Source of the DNA: Pseudonocardia kunmingensis | GTDB taxonomy: Bacteria; Actinomycetota; Actinomycetes; Mycobacteriales; Pseudonocardiaceae | Reading direction: 5' to 3' | Assembly: GCF_006716445.1 (NCBI RefSeq) | Contig: NZ_VFPA01000005.1 | Location: 62,001-126,000, forward strand | DNA length: 64,000 bases | Shown: piece after piece, positions 9,532 to 18,259 of the stretch | How the letters are laid out: each line of letters starts with the position of its first letter | Numbering within the stretch: position 1 is the first letter of the stretch | Translations under genes and position numbers: made by a program | Notes under the pieces: model-generated | Database searches by the model: none | Told to the model about the DNA's origin: nothing | The model's input: only the letters and a program-made list of their open reading frames with translations

Positions 9532-11448
9532 GTGCCGCTCGACGAGTACCGCCGCAAGCGCGACGCGCGGCGCACGCCGGAACCGGTGCCCGAGGTCGAT
9601 CCGGTGGCGCCGGAGGGCCCCGGCCGCCGTTTCGTGATCCAGGAGCACCACGCCCGGCGGCTGCACTGGGACGTCCGGCTCGAGCGCGACGGGGTGCTGG
9701 CCTCGTGGGCGGTGCCGAAGGGGCTGCCGACCGACCCGGACACGATCCGGCTGGCCGTGCGCACCGAGGACCATCCGATCGAGTACCTGGAGTTCTCGGG
9801 GGAGATCCCGGCCGGCGAGTACGGCGGCGGCGCGATGACGATCTGGGACACCGGCACCTACGAGACGGAGAAGTGGAACCCCCGGGAGGTGATCGTCCGG
9901 CTGCGCGGCGAGCGGGCGTCCGGGCGGTTCGTGTTCATCCGCACCGACCGGGGAGGCAGCGGGAAGGACGGCTGGCTGCTGCGCCGCTCGGACCGCGACG
10001 CCGGCCGCGAGCCGCTCCCGCACGAGGCCCTGCCGATGCGGGCCACGCCGGGCGCGTTCCCGGTCGAGGGCGACTGGTGGCCGCAGGTCGGGTTCGGCGG
10101 ACGCCGGGTGATCGTGCGGGTCGAGGGCGGGCGCGCCGGCCTCACCGACGCCGACGGAGACGAGGTCGCCGCCCCCGGGCTGCGCGAGCTGGGCCCGTCG
10201 CTGGGCGCCACGCAGGTGCTCCTCGACGGGGAGCTGACCGGCCCGCCGGAGGGCCCGCAGCTGTGGATCGGCGACCTGCTGCACCTCGACGGCCGCGACG
10301 CCTGCGCGCTGCCGTTCCGCGAGCGGCGGGCGCTGCTGGAGGGCCTGCCCCTGGACGGCCCCCGCTGGCGGCTCGCGCCCGTGTTCCCGGGTGCGGGCGC
10401 CGAGGTGCTCGCCGCCGCCGAGCAGCAGGGCCTCCCCCACGTCGTCGCGAAGGACCCGGAGTCGCCCTACGAACCGGGCAGGCGCAGCGCGCGGTGGGTG
10501 CAGGTGGACACGGCAGCGGCCACCCCTCCGCCCGCGCCCCGCCCGCGGCGCGACGCGGTGAGCGGGGTCGGCCGGGCCACCCTCAGCAACCCGGGCAAGG
10601 TCCTCTACCCCCTCACCGGCACCACGAAGGCCGACGTGCTGGAGCACTACCTGGCCGTCGCCGAGGTGATGCTGCCGCACCTGCGCGACCGGCCCGTCAC
10701 GCTCGTGCGGTGGCCCGACGGCGTGGAACGCTCGTCCTTCTTCGAGAAGAACGTCTCCCGCCACGCCCCGCGCTGGATCCGCACCGCGCGGGTCGGCACG
10801 CCGGGCGGGCGGTCGGAGAAGGCGGACTTCCCGTTGATCGACGACGCCGAGGGGCTCGCCTGGGCGGCGAACCTGGCCGCGCTGGAGCTGCACGTGCCGC
10901 AGTGGCGGGTCGGTCCGCGCGGCGGGCAGCAGCTGCCCGACCTGGTGGTGTTCGACCTCGACCCGGGAGAGGGCACCACGGTGGTCGACTGCGCGCGCGT
11001 GGCCGAACGCATCGCCGAGCGGCTCGCCGAGGACGGTCTGCGCGCCTACCCGCGCACCAGCGGCGGGAAGGGGATGCAGCTCTACCTCCCCGTGACGGTC
11101 TCGCGGGCCGAGCGGACCTCGGAGTTCGCGAAGGCGCTGGCCGAGGAGCTCGCCAGCGAGACCCCGGGACGGGTCACCGCGGTGATGGCCAAGGCGCGCC
11201 GGCGCGGCAAGGTGTTCGTGGACTGGAGCCAGAACAACCCGCACAAGACCACGATCGCGAGCTACTCCCTGCGCGGGCGCGCCCGCCCCACCGTCGCCAC
11301 CCCGATCACGTGGGACGAGGTGCGGGCCTGCCGGCGCCCGGACGACCTGGTGTTCACCGCGAGCGACCTGCCGGCCCGCCTCGCCGAGCACGGCGACCTG
11401 CTCGCGCCGCTGTTCACCCAACCGCAACGCCTCCCGCGTCGCGCCTGA
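9532..11448 (+). CDS. LigD-like protein: phosphoesterase, degenerate ligase, polymerase
   Basis: 638 residues in the order phosphoesterase, ligase-like, polymerase. Residues 1-155 form the 3'-phosphoesterase domain with H39, H45, D47, R49 and H81. Residues 175-327 align with the LigD nucleotidyltransferase domain, but the adenylation motif (normally K-x-D-G) reads G187-F-G-G190, motif IV begins QG and motif V reads WVQVD, so the catalytic lysines are absent. No OB-fold follows; the chain passes into the primase-polymerase domain (GKVLYP near 355, metal-binding FDLDPGEG, SGGKGMQLYLP). It probably processes and fills broken ends but cannot seal them. No ku gene is in the window. Confidence 0.85.
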   Translation: MPLDEYRRKRDARRTPEPVPEVDPVAPEGPGRRFVIQEHHARRLHWDVRLERDGVLASWAVPKGLPTDPDTIRLAVRTEDHPIEYLEFSGEIPAGEYGGGAMTIWDTGTYETEKWNPREVIVRLRGERASGRFVFIRTDRGGSGKDGWLLRRSDRDAGREPLPHEALPMRATPGAFPVEGDWWPQVGFGGRRVIVRVEGGRAGLTDADGDEVAAPGLRELGPSLGATQVLLDGELTGPPEGPQLWIGDLLHLDGRDACALPFRERRALLEGLPLDGPRWRLAPVFPGAGAEVLAAAEQQGLPHVVAKDPESPYEPGRRSARWVQVDTAAATPPPAPRPRRDAVSGVGRATLSNPGKVLYPLTGTTKADVLEHYLAVAEVMLPHLRDRPVTLVRWPDGVERSSFFEKNVSRHAPRWIRTARVGTPGGRSEKADFPLIDDAEGLAWAANLAALELHVPQWRVGPRGGQQLPDLVVFDLDPGEGTTVVDCARVAERIAERLAEDGLRAYPRTSGGKGMQLYLPVTVSRAERTSEFAKALAEELASETPGRVTAVMAKARRRGKVFVDWSQNNPHKTTIASYSLRGRARPTVATPITWDEVRACRRPDDLVFTASDLPARLAEHGDLLAPLFTQPQRLPRRA

Positions 11449-11474
11449 CCGCCCCCGCCTGCGAGGCTGCCCCG

Positions 11475-12272
11475 GTGCCGCACCACCCCTACCTCGACGG
11501 CCCCTACCCGCGCGCCTACGCCCACCGCGGCTGGCACATCGGGGAGCTCGCGGGCTGCGAGAACACGCTCGCGGCGTTCCGCCGCGCCGTGGACGAGGGG
11601 TTCGGCTACCTCGAGATGGACGTGCACGCCACCGCGGACGGCGTCGCCGTCGTGCACCACGACCCGATCCTGGAGCGCACCACCGACGGCCACGGCCCGA
11701 TCCGCCTGCGCTCCGCGGCCTCCCTGGCGAATGTGCGGGTCCGGGGCCGGGAGCCCCTGCCGCTGCTCGAGCAGGTCCTCACCGAGCTGCCGGACACCCG
11801 GATCACCGTGGAGCTGAAGTCCGGCGCCGCGGTCGCGCCGGTGCTCGCGGTGCTGGAACGCACCGACAGCTGGCACCGCGTCTGCCTGGGCAGCTACCAC
11901 GACGGCTGGCTGCGCCGGGCCCGCGAGGCCGCGGGGGCGCGGCTGTGCACGTCGATGGGGCAGGGCGCCGCCGTCGGCCTGCGCACGCGGGCCTGGCTCG
12001 ACGCGCTGCCCGGACCGTTGCGCCACCTGCCGGCCCCGCCCGCGCCGGGTGACCTCGCGCAGCTCCCCCGCCGGTTCGCCGGGATCCCGGTGGTCGACGC
12101 GGCCCTCCTGCGCGCGGTCCACGCCGGCGGGCGGGAGGTCCACGTGTGGACGGTGGACACGGAGCCGGAGATGACCGCGCTGCTCGACCTCGGTGCCGAC
12201 GGGCTGCTGTCCGATCGCCCCGACGTGCTGCGCGAGGTGCTCCACGCCCGCGGCGCGTGGCAGGGGTCCTGA
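11475..12272 (+). CDS. Glycerophosphodiester phosphodiesterase
   Basis: 265 residues with the GDPD TIM-barrel motifs: AHRGWH and ENTLAAF near the N-terminus, the metal-binding pair EMDVH, VVHHDP with the catalytic second His, VELK in the middle and HVWTVDTEPEM near the end. It hydrolyses glycerophosphodiesters to glycerol-3-phosphate and an alcohol. No signal peptide is visible, so it is probably cytoplasmic. It starts at GTG 11475, 27 bp after the LigD-like gene, and may be read from the same transcript. Confidence 0.88.
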   Translation: MPHHPYLDGPYPRAYAHRGWHIGELAGCENTLAAFRRAVDEGFGYLEMDVHATADGVAVVHHDPILERTTDGHGPIRLRSAASLANVRVRGREPLPLLEQVLTELPDTRITVELKSGAAVAPVLAVLERTDSWHRVCLGSYHDGWLRRAREAAGARLCTSMGQGAAVGLRTRAWLDALPGPLRHLPAPPAPGDLAQLPRRFAGIPVVDAALLRAVHAGGREVHVWTVDTEPEMTALLDLGADGLLSDRPDVLREVLHARGAWQGS

Positions 12273-12299
12273 CCCCGCCGCATGGCCTAACCTCCGCTC

Positions 12300-13625
12300 G
12301 TGCCGCCCGCCGTGCAGTCCCCGCCCGTCGACCGCGGCAGGGTCGTGGCGTGGGCGCTGTGGGACTGGGGCTCCGCCGCTTACAACGCGGTGATCCTGAC
12401 CTTCGTCTTCTCCGTCTACCTCACCGACGCGGTCGGCGACGGCCGGCCGGAGGCGAGCGCCGCTCTGGGCTACGCGATCGGCGCGGCCGGGCTGCTGATC
12501 GCGCTGCTGGCACCCGTGCTCGGACGCCGGGCCGACGCCGCGGGCCGGCGCAAGCTCGCCACCGGCGTCTGGACCGGGCTGACGATCGTCACGATGGCGG
12601 GGTTGTTCGCCGTCCGCGACGACGCCGGGTACCTGTGGCTCGGCCTGGTGCTGCTGGGCGTCGGCTCGATCGTGTTCGAGCTCGCGTCGGTGTCCTACAA
12701 CGCGATGCTGTCCCAGGTCGCGACTCCGGGCACGATCGGGCGGATCTCCGGCTTCGGCTGGGCGATGGGCTACCTCGGCGGCATCGTGCTGCTGCTGGTC
12801 GTCTACACCGGGTTCATCGCGGGCGGCGACGGCGGGCAGGCCGGGTTCCTCGGCGTGCCGACGGGCGACGGGTTCCACATCCGGCTGGTGGCGCTCGTCG
12901 CGGCGGCGTGGTTCCTGCTGTTCGCCCTCCCGCTGTTCCTGGCGGTGCCCGAGGTGGCGCCCGCCCCGGACCGGCCCGCGCGCCTCGGCGTCGCCGGGTC
13001 GTACCGGGCGCTGGTGGCCGACCTGCGCACGCTCTACCGGAACGCCCCGCACACCGTCTTCTTCCTCGGCGCCAGCGCCCTGTTCCGCGACGGGCTCGCC
13101 GCGATCTTCACGTTCGGGGCGGTGCTCGCCGTCGGCGTGTACGGCGTCGGCGCAGGCGACGTGCTGCTGTTCGGGGTGGCCGCCAACGTGGTGGCGGCGC
13201 TCGGGGCGCTGGCCGGCGGGCGGGTCGAGGATCGCGTCGGGCCGAAGCCGGTGATCGTCACCTCGCTGCTGGGGATGATCGCGGCCGGGGTCGTGCTGCT
13301 GTTCGTGTCCGGGCCGGGGGCCTTCTGGGTCTTCGGTCTGCTGCTCACGCTGTTCGTCGGGCCCGCGCAGTCGTCGTCGCGGACCTTCCTCGCCCGCCTC
13401 GCCACTCCCGGCCGCGAGGGCGAGCTGTTCGGCCTCTACGCCACGACCGGCCGGGCCGTGTCCTTCCTGTCGCCCGCCCTGTTCGGCCTGTCGGTCACGG
13501 TGTTCGGCGCGCAGCGGGCCGGGATCGTGGGGATCCTGGTGGTGCTCGCCGCCGGGCTGCTGGCGTTGTGGCCGGTACGGCCGCCGCAGATGTCCTCCGG
13601 TAACGGAAATTCGGCGACGCCGTGA
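12300..13625 (+). CDS. MFS transporter, UMF1 (Atg22-like) family
   Basis: 441 residues with about 12 transmembrane helices. The opening WALWDWGSAAYNAVILTFVF is the hallmark of the UMF1 family, which includes bacterial permeases related to yeast Atg22. Other conserved points are GRRADAAGRRK after helix 2 and GPAQSSSRTFLARL near helix 10. GTG start at 12300, 28 bp after the phosphodiesterase. Substrate unknown; Atg22 exports amino acids. Confidence 0.85.
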   Translation: MPPAVQSPPVDRGRVVAWALWDWGSAAYNAVILTFVFSVYLTDAVGDGRPEASAALGYAIGAAGLLIALLAPVLGRRADAAGRRKLATGVWTGLTIVTMAGLFAVRDDAGYLWLGLVLLGVGSIVFELASVSYNAMLSQVATPGTIGRISGFGWAMGYLGGIVLLLVVYTGFIAGGDGGQAGFLGVPTGDGFHIRLVALVAAAWFLLFALPLFLAVPEVAPAPDRPARLGVAGSYRALVADLRTLYRNAPHTVFFLGASALFRDGLAAIFTFGAVLAVGVYGVGAGDVLLFGVAANVVAALGALAGGRVEDRVGPKPVIVTSLLGMIAAGVVLLFVSGPGAFWVFGLLLTLFVGPAQSSSRTFLARLATPGREGELFGLYATTGRAVSFLSPALFGLSVTVFGAQRAGIVGILVVLAAGLLALWPVRPPQMSSGNGNSATP

Positions 13626-13642
13626 ACACCACCCCGACCGGG

Positions 13643-13658
13643 GGTGACATAAGTCACA
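13643..13658. promoter_or_regulatory. CRP/GlxR-like palindrome
   Basis: GGTGA-CATAAG-TCACA fits the CRP/GlxR consensus TGTGA-N6-TCACA at nine of ten fixed positions. It lies 18 bp past the permease stop and about 210 bp upstream of rbpA. Regulation of rbpA by a cAMP-type regulator is only a possibility. Confidence 0.4.
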
Positions 13659-13784
13659 GTTGGCTGACAGGTCACAACCGCGTGTGTAGCGGCGCCGTAT
13701 CGGGGACACTCAGGCATCGGGACGGCCAACGTCCGGTGTGATCGCACGACGACCACACCCGGTCCGGCGCCGTTCGCAATGGCG

Positions 13785-13811
13785 GGAATGGACGGCTGTG
13801 CTGCAGACGTT
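13785..13811 (+). promoter_or_regulatory. SigR-type promoter of rbpA
   Basis: GGAAT at 13785 and GTT at 13809, separated by 19 bp, fit the SigR (thiol-oxidative stress sigma factor) promoter pattern GGAAT-N18/19-GTT. Streptomyces rbpA is a known SigR target, which supports the assignment. The transcript would start about 50 bp upstream of the ATG. Confidence 0.6.
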
Positions 13812-13869
13812 ACACCCGGTGGTGATGGCCGAGGGAGGCTCCCTCGGACCCAGGTAGGGAGGATGACGC

Positions 13870-14214
13870 ATGGCCGACCGCGTGCTCCGTGGCAGCCGGC
13901 TCGGGGCTGTCAGCTACGAGACGGACCGCAACCACGACCTCGCGCCGCGGCAGTCGATGCGCTACGCGTGCCCGCGTGGGCACGAGTTCGAGGTGCCCTT
14001 CGCGGGCGACGCCGAGGCCCCGGCGACCTGGGAGTGCCGCCTGCACGGCAGCATCTCGCGCCTCGTCGACGGCGCAGAGCCCGAGCAGAAGAAGGCGAAG
14101 CCCCCGCGTACGCACTGGGACATGCTGCTGGAGCGTCGTTCCGTCGCCGACCTCGAGGTGCTGCTCAACGAGCGCCTCGAGCTGCTGGCCGAACGCCGCC
14201 GCGAGATCGCCTGA
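13870..14214 (+). CDS. rbpA: RNA polymerase-binding protein RbpA
   Basis: 114 residues matching RbpA end to end. The N-terminal tail is followed by the core domain with a zinc-type set (C-PRG-H ... W-E-C-RL-H-G), the basic linker EPEQKKAKPPRTHWDML, and the sigma-interacting domain (RSVADLEVLLNERLELL). RbpA binds the beta and principal sigma subunits, stabilises the open complex and raises basal rifampicin tolerance. The M. tuberculosis equivalent (Rv2050) also sits next to ppm1. Confidence 0.96.
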   Translation: MADRVLRGSRLGAVSYETDRNHDLAPRQSMRYACPRGHEFEVPFAGDAEAPATWECRLHGSISRLVDGAEPEQKKAKPPRTHWDMLLERRSVADLEVLLNERLELLAERRREIA

Positions 14215-14227
14215 CAGCAGACCGACG

Positions 14228-14261
14228 AGAGCCGGGTGCCCCTTCGGGGGTGCCCGGCTCT
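14228..14261. terminator. Bidirectional hairpin terminator
   Basis: AGAGCCGGG, then TGCCCC, a TTCG loop, GGGGTG and CCCGGCTCT: a 9-bp outer and 4-bp inner stem separated by a 2-nt mismatch, between convergent rbpA and the phosphoribosyltransferase. It ends TCTT rather than in a long T run, as is normal in high-GC actinobacteria. Confidence 0.7.
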
Positions 14262-14283
14262 TCGCGTGTGCGGGCGGTGGGGC

Positions 14284-14784
14284 TCAGGCGTCGAGGACCT
14301 GGTCGGCTCGGCGGACCACCGGCGGCAACGTCGACCACGGGAAGTTGATCCACCGGTCGGTGCGCCGCCACACGTACTCGCACCGGACGCTGCTGTGCGG
14401 CTTCTCGTACACCACCGCGCAGCGGACGTCGGCCACGTGGCCCGCGCAGAAGTCGCGCACCAGCTTGAGCGTGGCCCCCGTGTCGGCCACGTCGTCGGCG
14501 ACGAGGACGTGCGCCCCCGACAGGTCCACCACGTTCGGCACCGGCGGGAGCATGATCGGCACCGGCAGCCGCTCGTCCACGCCCGTGTAGAACTCCACGT
14601 TCGCCACGTGCAGGTTCTTCACGTCCAGCGCGTAGCCGAGCGCTCCGGCCACGAACAGCCCGCCCCGCGCGATCGACAGGACGATGTCGGGCCGGTAGCC
14701 GTCGGCGGCCACCTGCTCCGCGAGCTCGCGCGACGCCGCGCCGAACAGCTCCCAGGTCAGCTCCTCGCGCGGTGCCCCGCTCAC
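14284..14784 (-). CDS. Phosphoribosyltransferase (xanthine/hypoxanthine type fold)
   Basis: 166 residues with a type I phosphoribosyltransferase fold. The PRPP loop is VLVADDVADTGATLKL and an early motif is VLSIARGGLFVAG, as in Xpt/Gpt-like enzymes. GTG 14784 overlaps the stop of the glycosyltransferase gene (GTGA), so the two are translationally coupled. Purine base salvage is likely; the exact base cannot be decided. Confidence 0.8.
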   Translation of the reverse strand: MSGAPREELTWELFGAASRELAEQVAADGYRPDIVLSIARGGLFVAGALGYALDVKNLHVANVEFYTGVDERLPVPIMLPPVPNVVDLSGAHVLVADDVADTGATLKLVRDFCAGHVADVRCAVVYEKPHSSVRCEYVWRRTDRWINFPWSTLPPVVRRADQVLDA

Positions 14785-15605
14785 GCGCGGACCGGGCCGT
14801 CGCTGACGGTGTCGCCGCTGGTCGTGCCGCTGGGAGTGCTGCTGGGGGCACCGCTGCTCGGCCGCACCGCGCGCGGCTTCGTGCGGTGCACCAGCCGGCC
14901 CGCGCCCCAGGTGGCGACGCGCCAGAAGGCCTCGGCGACGATCGCGCTGCTCATCTTCGACGCCCCGCGCTCGCGCTCGGTGAACGTGATCGGCACCTCG
15001 CGGACCCGGAACCCGGCCTGCACCGCCCGCCACGCCATGTCGATCTGGAAGCAGTAGCCCTGCGACGCGACCTCGTCGAGGACGAGCTCCTCGAGCACCT
15101 GGCGGCGGAAGACGCGGAACCCGGCGGTGATGTCCTTGATCGGCACGCCGAGGGCGAGCCGCGCGTACAGGTTGGCGCCGCGGGAGAGCAGCTGCCGGCG
15201 CGCCGGCCAGTTGCGGATGGTGCCGCCCGGCACGTAGCGGGAGCCGAGCACCACGTCGGCGTCGTCCAGCGCGGCGAGCAGGGCGGGCAGGTCCTCGGGC
15301 GGGTGCGAGCCGTCGGCGTCCATCTCGACGACGACCTCGTAGCCGTCCTCCAGCGCCGCCGCGAACCCCGCCAGGTAGGCGGCGCCCAGCCCGGACTTGC
15401 CGCCGCGGTGCAGCACCCGGATGCGCCGGTCGGCGGCCGCCATCTCGTCGGCGAGCTCACCGGTGCCGTCCGGGCTCCCGTCGTCGACGACGAGGACGTC
15501 CGCCTCGGGCACCGCTGCGTGCAGCCGCGACACCACCGGGCCGAGGTTGTCCCGTTCCTCGTAGGTGGGGATCACCACCAGCACCCGGCCCGTGGGCTCA
15601 GCCAT
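14781..15605 (-). CDS. ppm1: Polyprenol monophosphomannose synthase (GT2)
   Basis: 274 residues. The GT2 fold opens VLVVIPTYEERDNLGPV, with VVDDGSPDGTG, the catalytic DADGSHPPED and the GSRYVPGG loop. It matches dolichol-phosphate mannosyltransferases, which transfer mannose from GDP-mannose to polyprenyl phosphate for lipoglycan and protein mannosylation. In M. tuberculosis this domain is fused to apolipoprotein N-acyltransferase; here the two are separate genes overlapping by 8 bp. The last 35 residues are Ser/Thr/Gly-rich and probably disordered. Confidence 0.9.
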   Translation of the reverse strand: MAEPTGRVLVVIPTYEERDNLGPVVSRLHAAVPEADVLVVDDGSPDGTGELADEMAAADRRIRVLHRGGKSGLGAAYLAGFAAALEDGYEVVVEMDADGSHPPEDLPALLAALDDADVVLGSRYVPGGTIRNWPARRQLLSRGANLYARLALGVPIKDITAGFRVFRRQVLEELVLDEVASQGYCFQIDMAWRAVQAGFRVREVPITFTERERGASKMSSAIVAEAFWRVATWGAGRLVHRTKPRAVRPSSGAPSSTPSGTTSGDTVSDGPVRA

Positions 15606-17226
15606 CCTCGTCCTCCCCCGCGCGGCTGACCGCGCGACGCCTGGTCACGATCCCCGCGCCGATCGCGAGCACTCCCAGGACGACCAGCGCCCACTCGGGC
15701 GCGGACCGCCATCGAGTGGCCAGCGTAGTGGTGTCCCGCAGGACGGTCCGATCGACCAGCACATCCGGGGTGAACTGCGCGGTACTGGCGGTGACCGTAC
15801 CGTCGCGCGCGATCGTCGCGCTCACCCCGCTGGTGGTGGGGACGATCACCGGTCGGTCGTGCTCGACCGCACGGATGCGCGACATCGCCAGCTGCTGGTA
15901 GGTCATCTCGGTCCACCCGAAGGTGGCGTTGTTGCTGGGCACGGCGAGCACCTCGGCGCCGGCCGCCACGCTGTCGGCCACCAGGTCGTCGAACGCGACC
16001 TCCCAGCAGATCGCGACGCCGACCCGCACCCCGTTCATGTCCACCGCGCCGGTGCCGTCGCCGGGCACGAAGTACCCGGCGCGCTCGACGTAGGGCGAGA
16101 ACAGGGCGAAGAACTCCCGCCAGGGCATGTACTCGCCGAAGGGCTGCACGCGGCGCTTGTCGTTGCGCTCCACGACGCCCTGACCGGCCTCCCACACCAG
16201 CGCGGAGTTGCTCGTGGTGAGCCCGTCCGGGTTGCGCAGCACCGACCCGACGAGGATCGGCACGCCGACGGCCCGGGCGGCGCGCTCGATCTGCGCCGCG
16301 GCGTCGGCGTTGCGGAGCGGGTCGATGTCGCTGGAGTTCTCCGGCCAGAGGACGAGGTCGGGGGCGGGCACGCGGCCCGCGGCGACGTCCGCGGCCAACT
16401 GCTCGGTGACGCGCACGTGGTTGTCCAGCACGGCGCGGCGCTGGGCGTTGAAGTCCAGGCCCGAGCGGGGCACGTTGCCCTGCACCGCCGCGATCGTGGC
16501 GGTGCGCTCCGGGCCACCACCCCCGCTCGGCGGCACCAGCGCGGCCAGCGGGCCCGAGACCATCGCCAGCACCGCGATCACCGCCGGGGTGAGCAGGCGG
16601 CGCGGGCTGCGCCGCCGCACGGCGCGGCGCACCAGCTCGCCCAGGGCGAGCCCGGCCAGTACCGCGGCGAACGACAGCAGCGGCTCCCCGCCGATCGCCG
16701 CGAGCGGCAGCAGCGGCCCGTCCGGCTGGCCGAAACCGACCCGTCCCCACGGCAGGCCGCCGAAGGGCACGCGCCCGCGCAGCGCCTCCCCCGCGATCCA
16801 CACCGCCGCCCCCCAGACCGGTGCGAGCGGCAGCCGCGACACCCATGCCATCGCGACCGCGGCGAGCCCCATGAACAGCGCCTCGAACACCGAGAGCGCG
16901 ATCCAGGGCGCGGCCTGCACCAACGAGGACACCCAGGCCAGCAGCGGGAGCAGGAACGCGAGCCCGAACAGGAACCCATAGCCGAACGCCGCCCGCACCC
17001 CCCGCCCGCGCAGCACGACCCCGAGCAGCGCGAACGCCGGCAGCACCAGCCACCACAGCGTGCGCGGCGGGAAGCTCAGGTACAGCAGCACCCCACCGGC
17101 GACCGCGCCAGCGCAGCGCGCCAGCACGGCCGCCCACCAGGGCACGGGCCCGCGCGAGCCGGGCGTGCCGGAGGGCGGCGGATCAGCGCTGGGACCGGCG
17201 GCGGGCTCGGTGGTGGGTGCGGCCAC
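15598..17226 (-). CDS. lnt: Apolipoprotein N-acyltransferase
   Basis: 542 residues. An N-terminal bundle of about seven transmembrane helices (roughly 20-215) is followed by an extracytoplasmic carbon-nitrogen hydrolase domain. Its catalytic triad is visible: Glu in LVLWPENS, Lys in NDKRRVQPFGEYMPW and Cys in VAICWEVAFDD. It adds the third acyl chain to lipoproteins, several of which are encoded in this window. A final helix near 500-520 is followed by a basic tail. GTG start at 17226. Confidence 0.92.
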   Translation of the reverse strand: MAAPTTEPAAGPSADPPPSGTPGSRGPVPWWAAVLARCAGAVAGGVLLYLSFPPRTLWWLVLPAFALLGVVLRGRGVRAAFGYGFLFGLAFLLPLLAWVSSLVQAAPWIALSVFEALFMGLAAVAMAWVSRLPLAPVWGAAVWIAGEALRGRVPFGGLPWGRVGFGQPDGPLLPLAAIGGEPLLSFAAVLAGLALGELVRRAVRRRSPRRLLTPAVIAVLAMVSGPLAALVPPSGGGGPERTATIAAVQGNVPRSGLDFNAQRRAVLDNHVRVTEQLAADVAAGRVPAPDLVLWPENSSDIDPLRNADAAAQIERAARAVGVPILVGSVLRNPDGLTTSNSALVWEAGQGVVERNDKRRVQPFGEYMPWREFFALFSPYVERAGYFVPGDGTGAVDMNGVRVGVAICWEVAFDDLVADSVAAGAEVLAVPSNNATFGWTEMTYQQLAMSRIRAVEHDRPVIVPTTSGVSATIARDGTVTASTAQFTPDVLVDRTVLRDTTTLATRWRSAPEWALVVLGVLAIGAGIVTRRRAVSRAGEDEDG

Positions 17227-17294
17227 GGGCCGAGCCTACGACCCGGACGTGTGACGGCCGTGATCGCGGCCGCCGCCGCTGCAGGCGCCCCGCC

Positions 17295-17343
17295 GACGAA
17301 CGGCACTCTCGTCGGTACCTAACCGACGGAAGTGCCGTTCGTC
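17295..17343. repeat. 49-bp palindromic repeat, copy 1
   Basis: Left arm GACGAACGGCACTCTCGTCGG, 7-nt loop TACCTAA, right arm CCGACGGAAGTGCCGTTCGTC shifted only at two positions (19 of 21 pairs). It lies between the lnt start and the PIG-L stop. About 20 bp to its right (CATGCGAATCC...TTCCGG) are shared with copy 2, so the unit is longer than the hairpin. Confidence 0.85.
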
Positions 17344-17398
17344 ATGCGAATCCCGCTTCCGGAGCTCCGGTCGACGGGGCGCGTCCGCCGACACGGCG

Positions 17399-18199
17399 TC
17401 AGGCCGGGGTGGGGGCGAGCAGGTGCGCGTTGCCCAGCGCGTCGAGCGGGCCGCGGGGGCCGCTGCGGCGGAACCACTCGTAGCCGTAGGCGGCGGCGAA
17501 CCCGTCGGCCGGCACGTCCTCCGGGGACACCTGGCTGGCGTGGGCCAGGATCGCCTCCCGCTTGCGGTCGAGGTGCTCGGCGGTGCCGGTGACGGCCAGC
17601 CCGATCTCGGCCGTGGTACGCCCGAACGCGACGTCGGCGGAGCGGGCCGCGCCGTGCACGAGGTGCCGGTCGCGGGCGGAGACGTGCAGGTGTTCGCGGT
17701 CCACCGTGACGCGGTAGCTCGTGACGTCGAGCAGCTCGGCGGCGGTGGCCCCGATGCGGAACACGGCGCGGTGGTCGGGGTGGCCGTAGATGCCGTGCTC
17801 GTCGTCGTGGACGAGCGCGCAGGCGCCCTCGTCGTCGGCGACCTCGGCGACCTCGCGGGCGAGCTCGAGCGGGTCGGCGGCGGCGAGCGCGCGCCCGTGC
17901 CGGCCCGCGGGCCAGCCGGGGAGCCCGGAGTCCCGCCTGCCGAGCAGGACCAGGCGCGAGACGCCCAGCAGCTCCGCGACCCGCTCGAGCTCGGCCACGC
18001 GGCGCTCGGGCGTCGTCTCGCCGGGGCGCAGCGGCACCCGCGAGCCGCCCAGCTCACCCGCGGTGGCCATGACGAGCACGGTGCGCGCGCCCGCGTCGGC
18101 CAGGCGGCGCAGCGTGATGCCGGTGAAGATCGCCTCGTCGTCCGGGTGGGCGTGCAGGGCGAGGACGGTACGACCCCGGAGGTCGGGGGAGTTGATCAT
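17399..18199 (-). CDS. PIG-L/LmbE family deacetylase
   Basis: 266 residues with the zinc motif HAHPDDE at about 16-22 and the second metal/catalytic segment HDDEHGIYGHPDHRAV near 130-145. The family removes N-acetyl groups from sugar substrates; in actinobacteria it includes MshB and Mca of mycothiol metabolism, but length and local sequence do not identify this one as either. A cysteine-rich 26-codon ORF ends 61 bp upstream on the same strand, suggesting cysteine-responsive control and a possible link to thiol metabolism (inference). Confidence 0.85.
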   Translation of the reverse strand: MINSPDLRGRTVLALHAHPDDEAIFTGITLRRLADAGARTVLVMATAGELGGSRVPLRPGETTPERRVAELERVAELLGVSRLVLLGRRDSGLPGWPAGRHGRALAAADPLELAREVAEVADDEGACALVHDDEHGIYGHPDHRAVFRIGATAAELLDVTSYRVTVDREHLHVSARDRHLVHGAARSADVAFGRTTAEIGLAVTGTAEHLDRKREAILAHASQVSPEDVPADGFAAAYGYEWFRRSGPRGPLDALGNAHLLAPTPA

Positions 18200-18259
18200 G
18201 TGGGTCCGCAGACGTGACGGGCCGCGCAGGGAGGCGACCGGACGGGAGGGGGCCGGGGG

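Noticed and set aside
11262..13709. Reverse-strand 815-codon frame opposite the phosphodiesterase and UMF1 genes
   Set aside because: Translation is repetitive R/P/G/E-rich text crossing two well-supported forward genes; no ribosome site or family.
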